NCBI GenBank assembly: GCA_903837525.1
Contig: CAILUU010000038.1
Span: 1-64,000, forward strand
DNA: 64,000 bases
Direction: 5' to 3'
Origin: an uncultured Bacteroidota bacterium
GTDB lineage: Bacteria > Bacteroidota > Bacteroidia > Chitinophagales > Chitinophagaceae
Position numbers and translations under genes: made by a program. The notes under the pieces were generated by a model. That model was not told the origin of the DNA and searched no databases. It saw only the letters and a program-made list of their open reading frames with translations. Of the stretch, positions 25,253 through 33,712 are shown piece after piece; positions within the stretch are counted from its first letter, which is position 1; each line of letters begins with the position of its first letter.

Positions 25253-27199
25253 ATGAAAAAGAAAATTTTTATTGCGGCTGCTGTACTTATCAGTAGTTAC
25301 GCACAAGCACAAGACAGTACCAAACTTTTAGATGAAGTGGTTATTACGGCCACAAAATTCCCGTTAAAAACTTCTGCTACGGGTAAAGTATTAAATGTAA
25401 TTACGCAAGAGGAATTACAAAAAGCAGGTGGTAGAGATATTACACAACTGATTACCGAAAAAACTGGAGTGTATATCAATGGCTTTAATAGTAATATTGG
25501 AAAAGATAAAAGTGTGTATGTACGAGGAGCAAACCCAGCCTTTACTTTAATTACTATTGATGGCATACCAGTATATGATGCAAGTGGCATTGGGGGTAAT
25601 TTTGATTTACGCAATATGGCTATTGATAATGTTGAACGAATTGAAATTTTAAAAGGCAGCCAAAGTACATTGTATGGTAGCGATGCTATAGCTGGTGTAA
25701 TAAATATAATTACAAAGAAAGGGGGTACTAAAGCGCTTGGTGTAAATGGCTTAGCAAGCTATGGTAGCAACAATACTTTTAGAGGAAATATGGGTGTAAA
25801 TGGCACAAAAGATAAAATTGATTATTCTGTTAACTATTCTAATACAACAACAAAAGGAATAAACGAAACAATATCTGTAAATGGGGATAGAGATGGGTAT
25901 AATCAAAATAGTATACAAGCTAATATAGGGTTTAAACCTACTAATAAAGTGTATTTACAACCATTTTTTAGATACACACAAGTAAACGGAGATATTGACC
26001 AAGGCGCTTTTACAGATGAACAAGACTATACCTACAAACAAAAAAGTACACAATTAGGTATTAAATCAGCTGTTGACTTAAATAAAGGAAAACTAAATAT
26101 TTTATATAGTCACAATATTATTGATAGAGTATTTATTGATGATAGTATTAAAAGCAGAAATGGTTTTGATGCCTACAGTAAAGGAGCTTATAAAGGTAAG
26201 GAGCATTATATTGAAGCCTTTGCAGGGATTGATCTTAACAAGACCGTTAAACTAACAGTGGGTGGAGATTTTAGAGCATCTAATAGCGATCAATTGTATA
26301 ACTCAATAGGTTTTTTTGGTCCATTTAAAACAGCATTAGGGAAAGACAGTTTAAAACAAAACCAAGTAGGTTTATACGTTGCTGCAACTATTGCTACACA
26401 AAAAGGGTTTAATATAGAGTTTGGTAATCGTTTAAATATTCACTCGGAGTACGGAAGTAATTATGTATTTAATATTAATCCCTCTTACTTAATAAATAAT
26501 AAAGTAAAATTATTTACAAACTTATCAAGTGGTTACAGAGTGCCCTCTTTATATCAATTATACAGCGAGTATGGTAATAAACAATTAAAGCCAGAGGCTT
26601 CCTTAAATACTGAACTTGGTGTACAATACTTTAGTAAGAATAATCAATTTAATGCAAGAGTGGTTTATTATAATAGAACGATTAAAGATGTAATGTTCTT
26701 CTATTTTAATTCAACAACATTTCAAGCTCAATATATAAATCAAGATAAACAAAAAGATAATGGTTTGGAATTAGAAGCAGCGTACACAGGAGTAAAAAAT
26801 TTATCGTTAAAAGGCTTTTTTAATTTTGTAGATGGAAATATCAGTACTAAAACAGGCGCAGGAAAAGATACAACATTCTTTAATTTGCTACGCAGGCCAA
26901 AAACTAGCTTTGGTTTAAACATTGGCTATCAGGTTACCAAACAACTCTATGTTAGCACTAATATTGCTGCATTTGGCAAAAGAGAAGATGCTTATTTTGA
27001 TAACACAACATTTACTACAAAATATGTTACACTACAAAACTATGCGTTACTTAATTTATATACCCAATTCTCTTTTAATAAAAACAAGGTCACTGTCTTT
27101 GTTGATGTAAGAAATATTTTAGATAGCGGTTATATAGAAGTAAGTGGCTACAATGCTTTAGGTACGACCTTCTTTGGTGGGGTTCGCTTTAATTTTTAA
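25253..27199 (+). CDS. btuB: TonB-dependent outer-membrane receptor, BtuB-like (cobalamin uptake)
   Basis: 648 residues from the ATG at 25253, which starts a signal peptide (IFIAAAVLISSYAQAQ); an in-frame TTG at 25196 lies in the riboswitch tail. A TonB-box-like segment (DEVVITATKFP) is followed by the plug domain (~40-150, with VERIEILKGSQSTLYGSDAIAG) and a 22-strand-type barrel ending in an aromatic (GVRFNF). The length is that of BtuB. The upstream cobalamin riboswitch is the main evidence for vitamin B12 as substrate; the barrel alone would not decide it. Confidence 0.88.
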   Translation: MKKKIFIAAAVLISSYAQAQDSTKLLDEVVITATKFPLKTSATGKVLNVITQEELQKAGGRDITQLITEKTGVYINGFNSNIGKDKSVYVRGANPAFTLITIDGIPVYDASGIGGNFDLRNMAIDNVERIEILKGSQSTLYGSDAIAGVINIITKKGGTKALGVNGLASYGSNNTFRGNMGVNGTKDKIDYSVNYSNTTTKGINETISVNGDRDGYNQNSIQANIGFKPTNKVYLQPFFRYTQVNGDIDQGAFTDEQDYTYKQKSTQLGIKSAVDLNKGKLNILYSHNIIDRVFIDDSIKSRNGFDAYSKGAYKGKEHYIEAFAGIDLNKTVKLTVGGDFRASNSDQLYNSIGFFGPFKTALGKDSLKQNQVGLYVAATIATQKGFNIEFGNRLNIHSEYGSNYVFNINPSYLINNKVKLFTNLSSGYRVPSLYQLYSEYGNKQLKPEASLNTELGVQYFSKNNQFNARVVYYNRTIKDVMFFYFNSTTFQAQYINQDKQKDNGLELEAAYTGVKNLSLKGFFNFVDGNISTKTGAGKDTTFFNLLRRPKTSFGLNIGYQVTKQLYVSTNIAAFGKREDAYFDNTTFTTKYVTLQNYALLNLYTQFSFNKNKVTVFVDVRNILDSGYIEVSGYNALGTTFFGGVRFNF

Positions 27200-27201
27200 C
27201 T

Positions 27202-27402
27202 ATGAGTTTACACGAAATAAAATATTGCCCATCTTGTAATCAAAAATTTGAGTGTAAAGTGGGTAGTATTTATTTATGCCAATGCAGCACTATTAAGCTA
27301 TCTGAGAAAGAAAAAAATTATGTCGAAAATAAATATTCGGACTGCCTTTGCATAAATTGTTTGCAAAAAATTAAAGTACAATTAAGTAAGGGTAAAAATT
27401 AA
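27202..27402 (+). CDS. Cysteine-rich CWC-family small protein
   Basis: 66 residues with eight cysteines arranged CPSC ... C ... CQC ... CLC-x2-C, the pattern of the cysteine-rich CWC family (probable zinc or Fe-S site). It starts 2 bases after the TonB receptor stop, so it is co-transcribed under the riboswitch. Genes of this family are often found next to B12 or other TonB receptors; the biochemical role is unknown. Confidence 0.75.
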   Translation: MSLHEIKYCPSCNQKFECKVGSIYLCQCSTIKLSEKEKNYVENKYSDCLCINCLQKIKVQLSKGKN

Positions 27403-27451
27403 GTTTTAGCTATCAAAACCTAATAAGTATAACATTTACAAAATCCCCTTT

Positions 27452-27459
27452 TATCTTTG
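27452..27459 (+). promoter_or_regulatory. Putative -7 box for the marC-like gene
   Basis: TATCTTTG fits TAnnTTTG and lies 15 bases before the ATG at 27475; the -33 region is not clear. Confidence 0.4.
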
Positions 27460-27474
27460 TAAAAATTAGCAGAT

Positions 27475-28065
27475 ATGAATTTTAGCGAAATAGCATTCAA
27501 AGAAATACTAACCGTGTCATTTACTTTGTTTGCAGTAATTGATATGCTAGGCTCTATACCTATTTTAGCAGCACTTAGAGAAAAAATGGGCGGAGTAATA
27601 AAATCAGGTCAGGCTACTTTTACTAGTGGAGGTTTGATGATTTTGTTTTTGTTTTTAGGGCAAGAGTTTTTAAAAGTGCTTGGGTTAGATGTTAAAAGCT
27701 TTGCAGTTGCTGGTAGTATAGTTATTTTTATTTTGGGGTTAGAAATGGTGCTTGGCTTAGAATTTTTTAAACCAGATAAAAATGCTAAAAGTGGAAATAT
27801 TGTGCCAATAGCCTTTCCATTAATTGCAGGTAGCGGTACCCTTACTACTATAATGAGTTTAAAAGCCAACTATGCAGATGCTAATATTTTAATAGGTATC
27901 TTAATAAATTGTATTGTAATTTATTTAGTATTAGCCTCGTTAAAGTGGATTGAAAAAGTACTTGGACCCAATGGGATGGCTGTTGTACGTAAATTTTTTG
28001 GTGTAATACTTATCGCAATTGCGGTAAAAATATTTGGTAGTAATATTGTAAAGTTTAGTACGTGA
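27475..28065 (+). CDS. MarC/UPF0056 family membrane protein
   Basis: 196 residues with six predicted helices and the internal repeat of the family (FAVIDMLGSIPIL at the start and AFPLIAGSGTLTTIMSL in the middle, matching the MarC GPxxxP-like and GPG-like regions). Function is unsettled; the family was once linked to antibiotic resistance but this was not confirmed in E. coli. Confidence 0.9.
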   Translation: MNFSEIAFKEILTVSFTLFAVIDMLGSIPILAALREKMGGVIKSGQATFTSGGLMILFLFLGQEFLKVLGLDVKSFAVAGSIVIFILGLEMVLGLEFFKPDKNAKSGNIVPIAFPLIAGSGTLTTIMSLKANYADANILIGILINCIVIYLVLASLKWIEKVLGPNGMAVVRKFFGVILIAIAVKIFGSNIVKFST

Positions 28066-28148
28066 TAAAGTATACGATTTGGGATATAGGGGTGTCGTAA
28101 ATAATAAGGCATTACTTAACATCGTACATCAACCATCCTACATCACTT

Positions 28149-28220
28149 GGCTCTTTAGTTTAATGGATAAAATTTCAGATTCCGATTCTGAAGATACAGG
28201 TTCGATTCCTGTAGGGGCTA
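28149..28220 (+). tRNA. tRNA-Arg (anticodon CCG)
   Basis: Cloverleaf: acceptor GGCTCTT with AGGGGCT (with G-U pairs), D-arm with AATGGAT loop, anticodon stem TCAGA/TCTGA with loop TTCCGAT giving anticodon CCG, and T-arm ACAGG-TTCGATT-CCTGT. CCA is not encoded. It decodes the Arg codon CGG. Confidence 0.9.
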
Positions 28221-28222
28221 CA

Positions 28223-28256
28223 AAAAAGCCATTCAATTTAAATGAATGGCTTTTTA
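28223..28256. terminator. Bidirectional terminator between tRNA-Arg and the acyl-CoA synthetase gene
   Basis: AAAAAGCCATTCA pairs with TGAATGGCTTTTT over a 7-base AT loop, flanked by T runs on the plus side and A runs that become T runs on the minus side. It can end both the tRNA transcript and the convergent fatty-acid gene. Confidence 0.85.
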
Positions 28257-28257
28257 T

Positions 28258-30039
28258 TTAACTATAAATTCGTTCAATAGCCTCTTTATATTTTTCCATA
28301 ATTACTTTTCGTTTTAGTTTAAGTGTTGGTGTTAGTTCACCAGTATCTACGGTCCATTCATTTGGGAGTAATTCAAATTTTTTAACTTGCTCTACATGGT
28401 TAAAAAATTTATTAAAAGAGTCTATCAACTCTCTGTAAAGTGCTAAAACTTTTGGATTATGTATAGCATCTTCGGGGGTGGTAAAAGGAATATCTTTATG
28501 CCTCATCCACTCCTGTAAGCTAGGGAAAGAAGGTACAATTAAAGCCCCAACAAATTTTTGCTCTGCACCAATAATGATCATTTGCTCAACAAAAGGACTT
28601 TCTTTCATTTTATTTTCAATAGGAGATGGGGCAACATATTTCCCGCCACTTGTTTTAAATAACTCTTTTTTTCGATCGGTAATTTTTAAATACTTGCCAT
28701 CTTCAAGCACTCCAATATCTCCGGTATGTAACCATCCATCTATAATCGTTTCGGCATTTAATTCGGGGCGTTTATAATAACCCAGCATTACACTTGGCCC
28801 TTTTACACAAATTTCACCATCGGCTTCTAACTTTATCTCTTGCCCAACAATACATGGACCAACAGTGCCTATTCTTAAATCGTTTTTTGGGTTTACAGTA
28901 ATTACTGGCGAATTTTCAGTTGGGCCATATCCTTCTCTAATGGGTATTTTTGCGGCATTAAAAACTCTTAATAAACGTAACTGGCAAGCAGCACCTCCTG
29001 TAATTATTAATTCAACATTTCCGCCTAATCCTTCTCTCCATTTGCTAAATACAAGTTTATTAGCAATGCCTAATTGTATTTTATACCAAGCACTTTTTCC
29101 TCTGGTATCATACTGGTCACCTAAAGCCAAACTCCAATCAAATAGTTTTCTTTTAATACCCGTTAGCGCTGTGCCTTTAGCAACAATTTTTTCATATACC
29201 TTTTCTAATAATCTAGGTACAGTTGTAAATAAATTAGGTTTCACTTCTTTTATATCATCTCCAATGGTTTCTAAACTCTGTGCATAATAAATACTATTTG
29301 CACTGGAGATGTATATGTAGCTCACCATTCGCTCAAAAATATGGTTGAGCGGTAAAAAACTTAATGCTTTTTTAGTACTATCTACTTCAAAAGGAAAGCT
29401 TTTTTTTGCATTAAGCACATTGCTAACAATATTGCTGTGGCTAAGCATTACGCCTTTAGGTGTTCCTGTAGTACCGCTTGTATAAATAATGGTGGCACAA
29501 TTTTGTGGTACTATTTCGCTTTTAATTTTTGTTAAGGTAGCTATCTTTTCTGGTGTTGGTTCTTGCAACATTTCTTCCCAGTAGGTGGAGCCCTCTAGTT
29601 TATCAAAGCAATAAATTGTTTTTAAACTTGACACTTTATTTTTTATACTATTGGTTTTAGCTAAAATTTCTTCATCGCTAACAAAAGCATATTTTACTTC
29701 AGCATCATTAAAAATAAATTCTAACTCCGTTACATTGGTTGTAGGGTAAATAGGGCAAAGGCAAACTCCAACTTGTTGGCATGCAATATCTAACATTAAC
29801 CACTCTGGCCTGTTTTTACTTATTAAGGCAATTTTATCTTGTTGCTCAACAGGAATATTATTTCCACCACCAATACCAAGGGCTAATAAGCCTAGGCTTA
29901 ATTTATCTACGGTATCTTTTACTTCTTGTGTACTATACAGTCTCCAGCTGCCATTTTCTTTTGCCGCAAACATATCTGGCTTAGGAAAATTGGTTAATTG
30001 GTGTTGTAAAAAGTTAAATAAGCAATCTGTGTAATTCAT
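28258..30039 (-). CDS. Long-chain acyl-CoA synthetase (AMP-forming)
   Basis: 593 residues. ANL superfamily: P-loop TIIYTSGTTGTPKGVMLSH (~195), motif YGPTENSP, hinge region LHTGDIGVLEDGKYLKITDRKKELFKTSGGKYVAP, and the long-chain-specific LPLNHIFERM. It activates fatty acids to acyl-CoA through an acyl-AMP intermediate for beta-oxidation or lipid synthesis. Its length and the FERM-type motif put it with the FAA1/FadD15-like group. The gene is alone in its direction between a tRNA and a TPR gene. Confidence 0.92.
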   Translation of the reverse strand: MNYTDCLFNFLQHQLTNFPKPDMFAAKENGSWRLYSTQEVKDTVDKLSLGLLALGIGGGNNIPVEQQDKIALISKNRPEWLMLDIACQQVGVCLCPIYPTTNVTELEFIFNDAEVKYAFVSDEEILAKTNSIKNKVSSLKTIYCFDKLEGSTYWEEMLQEPTPEKIATLTKIKSEIVPQNCATIIYTSGTTGTPKGVMLSHSNIVSNVLNAKKSFPFEVDSTKKALSFLPLNHIFERMVSYIYISSANSIYYAQSLETIGDDIKEVKPNLFTTVPRLLEKVYEKIVAKGTALTGIKRKLFDWSLALGDQYDTRGKSAWYKIQLGIANKLVFSKWREGLGGNVELIITGGAACQLRLLRVFNAAKIPIREGYGPTENSPVITVNPKNDLRIGTVGPCIVGQEIKLEADGEICVKGPSVMLGYYKRPELNAETIIDGWLHTGDIGVLEDGKYLKITDRKKELFKTSGGKYVAPSPIENKMKESPFVEQMIIIGAEQKFVGALIVPSFPSLQEWMRHKDIPFTTPEDAIHNPKVLALYRELIDSFNKFFNHVEQVKKFELLPNEWTVDTGELTPTLKLKRKVIMEKYKEAIERIYS

Positions 30040-30067
30040 ATATAATCGTTATGTATCTAAGGTAATA

Positions 30068-30110
30068 AAAAAAAGCCATCTTACTTCAATTAGGATAGCT
30101 TTTACTATAG
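30068..30110 (-). terminator. Probable terminator after the TPR gene
   Basis: On the minus strand an imperfect stem (AGCTATCCTA with TAAGATGGCT) is followed by eight T's. It lies between the stop of the TPR gene and the start of the acyl-CoA synthetase gene. Confidence 0.5.
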
Positions 30111-30129
30111 TTTTATTTGCGTAATATAC

Positions 30130-31128
30130 TTATTTATAATACTCTCCGCTAGGGACTTTAAAAATTCGGCCTCGATGAAAACGATTCATTTCTTCGTATT
30201 CGCTAGAATGGGTGGTTGTCCAATTTTGATAGGCAGGTAAATTATTTGCAGCCGTAAATATCCATTGATTATAGGCTTCAAAAACTCCTTCTTGTAATAA
30301 TTGTTTTTGCCAATCGAATAAACGGTAAGGGAATTTAGTGCCAAAATCATTAAACCAATCTAAAACAAAACGGGTACGAAGCATAATTAACGACTCAGTA
30401 TTTATGCCAGATGAAATTACGCTGAACTGTTTAAAAACAGTTTGTAAAAAAGCCTGTACAAAAGGGCTATTATCATTTTTATTTTTTTCTACATCGGCAT
30501 CTACAAAAAGTTTTTTATAGCTGTCTAATAAGATGTTTTTTATTTCGGGAGATGAGGTACTCATGGGTTCCATATTTAAAAAGATTTCTCCATAAATAAT
30601 ACTCCACACTTTATCGGTACTAAAATAATAATACTTACTAGCATTAAAATAATTTTTAGAAAAACTTGGAGCAACTTCTATGCCTTTTTCCCACATTTTA
30701 ATTGCTTCGTAACTTTTTTGTGCCCACATTAATTTGCCTAACTCATTATATAAAGATCCACTAGTAGGAAATTTTTTTATTCCTTTTTTGTATAATTTTT
30801 CACACTCTTTAGGATCATCATTGGCTAATAAAATATCACCGGCTATTTGATAACATTTATCATCTGCATCTTCTCTATCTAACAATGGCTTCATGGTTTC
30901 CATTGCTTTTTTAGTATTGTTGCTAAAGTAATAATTGAGCGATAAATCTTTTGCTATATCAATATTACTTGGCTGTAAACTAAGAGCTTTATTCAATACA
31001 ATAATGGCATTAGCATAATCGCCTTGTATCATAAAAGTACGACCAGTTTCATGCAGCTGTGCAGCATCTTGGCAATAACTTACCGCTATTGAAAAGGTTA
31101 ATAAAATACAGGCAACTATTTTTTTCAT
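30130..31128 (-). CDS. Secreted tetratricopeptide-repeat protein
   Basis: 332 residues. Signal peptide (ending SYCQ), then TPR units from ~25 to ~180 (GDYANAIIVLNKALSLQPSN, and later units with DPKECEKLYKKGIKKFP and YEAIKMWEKGIEVAP). The C-terminal ~140 residues are alpha/aromatic-rich and unrecognised. Probably a periplasmic scaffold; no partner is evident. It lies 25 bases downstream of the DUF1015 gene. Confidence 0.75.
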   Translation of the reverse strand: MKKIVACILLTFSIAVSYCQDAAQLHETGRTFMIQGDYANAIIVLNKALSLQPSNIDIAKDLSLNYYFSNNTKKAMETMKPLLDREDADDKCYQIAGDILLANDDPKECEKLYKKGIKKFPTSGSLYNELGKLMWAQKSYEAIKMWEKGIEVAPSFSKNYFNASKYYYFSTDKVWSIIYGEIFLNMEPMSTSSPEIKNILLDSYKKLFVDADVEKNKNDNSPFVQAFLQTVFKQFSVISSGINTESLIMLRTRFVLDWFNDFGTKFPYRLFDWQKQLLQEGVFEAYNQWIFTAANNLPAYQNWTTTHSSEYEEMNRFHRGRIFKVPSGEYYK

Positions 31129-31153
31129 GTACTAAAGATACAACCCAAAAACA

Positions 31154-32386
31154 TTACGCTGTAATTAGGTGTGTTAATAATCCGTCTCTTAATTTAGGTT
31201 CAAACCAAGTGCTTTTTGGAGGCATTACATTACCGCTATCGGCTATATCAAATAATTGCTCAAGACTTACGGGGTAAAGGCTAAATGCCACCACCATTTC
31301 ACCACTGTTCACTCTTTTTTCTAATTCGGCCAATCCTCTAATTCCACCCACAAAATCAATACGCTTATCGGTGCGTTGGTCGGCTATACCTAAAATGGGC
31401 TCTAAAATATTATTACTTAAAATAGTTATATCTAAAATGCCAATGGGGTCTGTTGTAAACGTATTTTCTTTAGAGGTTAGTTTGTACCACTGATTATTTA
31501 AATATAGACCAAACTCATGTAAGTTTTTTGGAGAAAAGGCTGTACTTACTTTTTCGCAATCAAACTTCTCTTCAATTTTTTTTAAAAAATCTGCTTCGTT
31601 TAAACCATTTAAATCTTTTACTACTCTATTATAATCCATTATTTTTAACTGGTTAGATGGAAACAACGTTGTTAAAAAATAATTTGCTTCTTCCGTTGCA
31701 TCGTTACCTAAAACAGCTTTCACTTTTGCAGCACTTGCTGCTCTATGGTGCCCATCGGCAATATAAGTGCAAGGTACCTGCTCACTAAAAATGGTGGTAA
31801 TGTTTTCTATCGAGGTTTCTTCATTTACAATCCAAATAGTGTGTTGTATTCCATCGTCTGCAGTAAAATCGTATACCGGGCTTTTGTCTTTTTTCCAATC
31901 CTCTATTAAGGTATCTAAGTCTGCTACGTTTTTATAGGCTAAAAAAACATTACCCGTTTGTGCCCCAATAGTCCTCATGTGGTCAATTCTATCTTTCTCT
32001 TTTTCGGGCCTTGTAAACTCATGTTTTTTTATCAAATTATTTTCATAATCATCTATACTGCTAGTAGCCACTAAACCAGTTTGGCTTCTTCCATTCATGA
32101 TTAATTGATAGATGTAATAGCAAGGTTTACTTTCTTTAAATAAAATATTACGACTAATAAAAGCATCTAAATTTTCTTTGGCTTTATCGTACACTAGTTG
32201 AGCGTGTATATCAATATCATCTGCCAAGCCAATTTCGCTTTTTGTTATGTGTAAAAAAGAAGCCGGGTTGCCTTGTGCTTCAATTTTAGCCTCAGCACTA
32301 TTTAAAACATCGTAAGGCTTACTAGCTACTTGTTTAGCTAATTGTGCTTCTGGCCTTAATGATGCAAAGGGTTTTATATTACTCAT
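31154..32386 (-). CDS. DUF1015 family protein
   Basis: 410 residues with the DUF1015 landmarks: N-terminal FASLRPEAQLAKQVASKPYDVLN, middle YIADGHHRAASA, and FVGG / WFEPKLRDGL near the C-terminus. The family is near-universal next to serine biosynthesis genes in Bacteroidota (serC is 43 bases upstream here). The YIADGHHR motif suggests a nucleotide- or metal-binding role; recent work on homologues points to a kinase-like activity, but the function here is not shown by the sequence. Confidence 0.85.
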   Translation of the reverse strand: MSNIKPFASLRPEAQLAKQVASKPYDVLNSAEAKIEAQGNPASFLHITKSEIGLADDIDIHAQLVYDKAKENLDAFISRNILFKESKPCYYIYQLIMNGRSQTGLVATSSIDDYENNLIKKHEFTRPEKEKDRIDHMRTIGAQTGNVFLAYKNVADLDTLIEDWKKDKSPVYDFTADDGIQHTIWIVNEETSIENITTIFSEQVPCTYIADGHHRAASAAKVKAVLGNDATEEANYFLTTLFPSNQLKIMDYNRVVKDLNGLNEADFLKKIEEKFDCEKVSTAFSPKNLHEFGLYLNNQWYKLTSKENTFTTDPIGILDITILSNNILEPILGIADQRTDKRIDFVGGIRGLAELEKRVNSGEMVVAFSLYPVSLEQLFDIADSGNVMPPKSTWFEPKLRDGLLTHLITA

Positions 32387-32429
32387 TCTGGATTAGGGTT
32401 TCTTAGCTGCAAAAATACACCAAATAATT

Positions 32430-33497
32430 TTAAGCATTTTTTTGTGCAAAATCGTTCATTAATTCTACTAAATAGTTAACACTTTCAAGCGGAAGTGCAT
32501 TATATAAAGATGCTCGGAAACCGCCAACACTTCTATGCCCCTTTATACCATAAATATCATTTTCTTTAACATATTGTAAAAATCTTTCTTCTATTTCTAC
32601 ATTATCCATTACAAAGCATACATTCATTTTACTTCTATCTTCAACAGCTACAGTGCCTTTAAATAAAGGATTAGCATCTATTTCGCTATATAGGGTTGTG
32701 GCTTTTTCGTTGTTAATTTTTTCAATCGCATCAACACCACCTTGCTCTTTTAACCAGCGTAGCGTAAGCATGCAAACATAAATTGCAAATACTGGGGGTG
32801 TGTTTAACATACTGCCCTCTTTAATTTGGTTACGGTAATCTAGTATTGTTGGAATATTACGCTTTACCTTACCTAAACAATTTTTATTTATAACTACAAT
32901 ATTTACACCTGCTGCACCAATATTTTTTTGTGCCCCCGCATATATTAAATCAAATTTATTAAAGTCTAAAACTCTGCTTAAAATATCGCTACTCATATCT
33001 GCTACCAACGAGTTGCTAGTATGTGGTATTTTTTGCCATTGCGTTCCGTAAATGGTATTGTTAGTAGTTATATGAAAATACTTTGCATCGTTAGGTACTG
33101 CAAAATCTTTAGGTATCAACGTATAGTTACTTTCTTTTGAAGAACATACAATTTCAACATTACCAAAAAGTTTAGCTTCTTTTATGGCTTTTGCACTCCA
33201 TACACCCGTATCGGAATAGGCAGCAGTTTCTTTATCACTAAGCAAATTCATAGGTACTTGCATAAACTGGGTACTAGCGCCGCCATGTAAAAAAAGTACT
33301 TCATGGTCATTATCTAATTTCATTAATTCTTTAAGTAAAACTTTAGCCTCATCCATAACAGCTTGAAAAGTGGGGGTACGGTGTCCAATTTCTAAAATAG
33401 ATAAACCACTGTTAGTATAATTTAAAACTGCTTCAGATGCTTGTTCAAACAAAGTTTTAGGCAATATGGAGGGACCCGCATTAAAATTATGTATCAC
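32430..33497 (-). CDS. serC: Phosphoserine aminotransferase
   Basis: 355 residues starting at a GTG (33497) that yields the conserved HNFNAGPS N-terminus. PLP lysine K191 in YAGAQKNIGAAG; substrate region HGGAS. SerC makes phosphoserine from 3-phosphohydroxypyruvate in serine synthesis and also acts in the pyridoxal phosphate pathway, where PdxA (15398-16498) follows. Together with the DUF1015 gene downstream it forms a two-gene operon; serA is not in the window. Confidence 0.93.
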   Translation of the reverse strand: MIHNFNAGPSILPKTLFEQASEAVLNYTNSGLSILEIGHRTPTFQAVMDEAKVLLKELMKLDNDHEVLFLHGGASTQFMQVPMNLLSDKETAAYSDTGVWSAKAIKEAKLFGNVEIVCSSKESNYTLIPKDFAVPNDAKYFHITTNNTIYGTQWQKIPHTSNSLVADMSSDILSRVLDFNKFDLIYAGAQKNIGAAGVNIVVINKNCLGKVKRNIPTILDYRNQIKEGSMLNTPPVFAIYVCMLTLRWLKEQGGVDAIEKINNEKATTLYSEIDANPLFKGTVAVEDRSKMNVCFVMDNVEIEERFLQYVKENDIYGIKGHRSVGGFRASLYNALPLESVNYLVELMNDFAQKNA

Positions 33498-33589
33498 TTT
33501 TATACGTGTTAAATGTTGTAGAATAAATAGGCTGCAAAAGTAACGGTATTCCGCAAGTTTTTGAATGAAAGTATTGTAAAACTAAGTTG

Positions 33590-33597
33590 TATTTTTG
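33590..33597 (+). promoter_or_regulatory. Putative -7 box for the IcmF gene
   Basis: TATTTTTG matches TAnnTTTG. If used, the mRNA leader would be about 110 bases, enough to contain the hairpins at 33629-33688. Confidence 0.35.
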
Positions 33598-33665
33598 TGG
33601 TTAGATTGTTTGTATAATTAACTGCCATAAAAGAGAATGCAGCTTTTACACTAAGTATTGATGCG

Positions 33666-33688
33666 TAAGCTCTTTTAGCTTATTTTTT
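33666..33688 (+). promoter_or_regulatory. Terminator-like hairpin in the IcmF leader
   Basis: TAAGCT pairs with AGCTTA over a CTTTT loop and is followed by six T's, 25 bases before the ATG. An upstream hairpin (TAAAAG ... CTTTTA, about 33629-33650) overlaps an AAAAGAG word able to pair with the CTCTTTT at 33670-33676, so alternative structures are possible. Confidence 0.35.
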
Positions 33689-33712
33689 AGCAGCGAAATC
33701 AAAATAAATATT

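Noticed and set aside
28079-28261. Plus-strand 60-residue frame across the tRNA
   Set aside because: It covers the tRNA-Arg gene and its terminator, so the reading is not coding.
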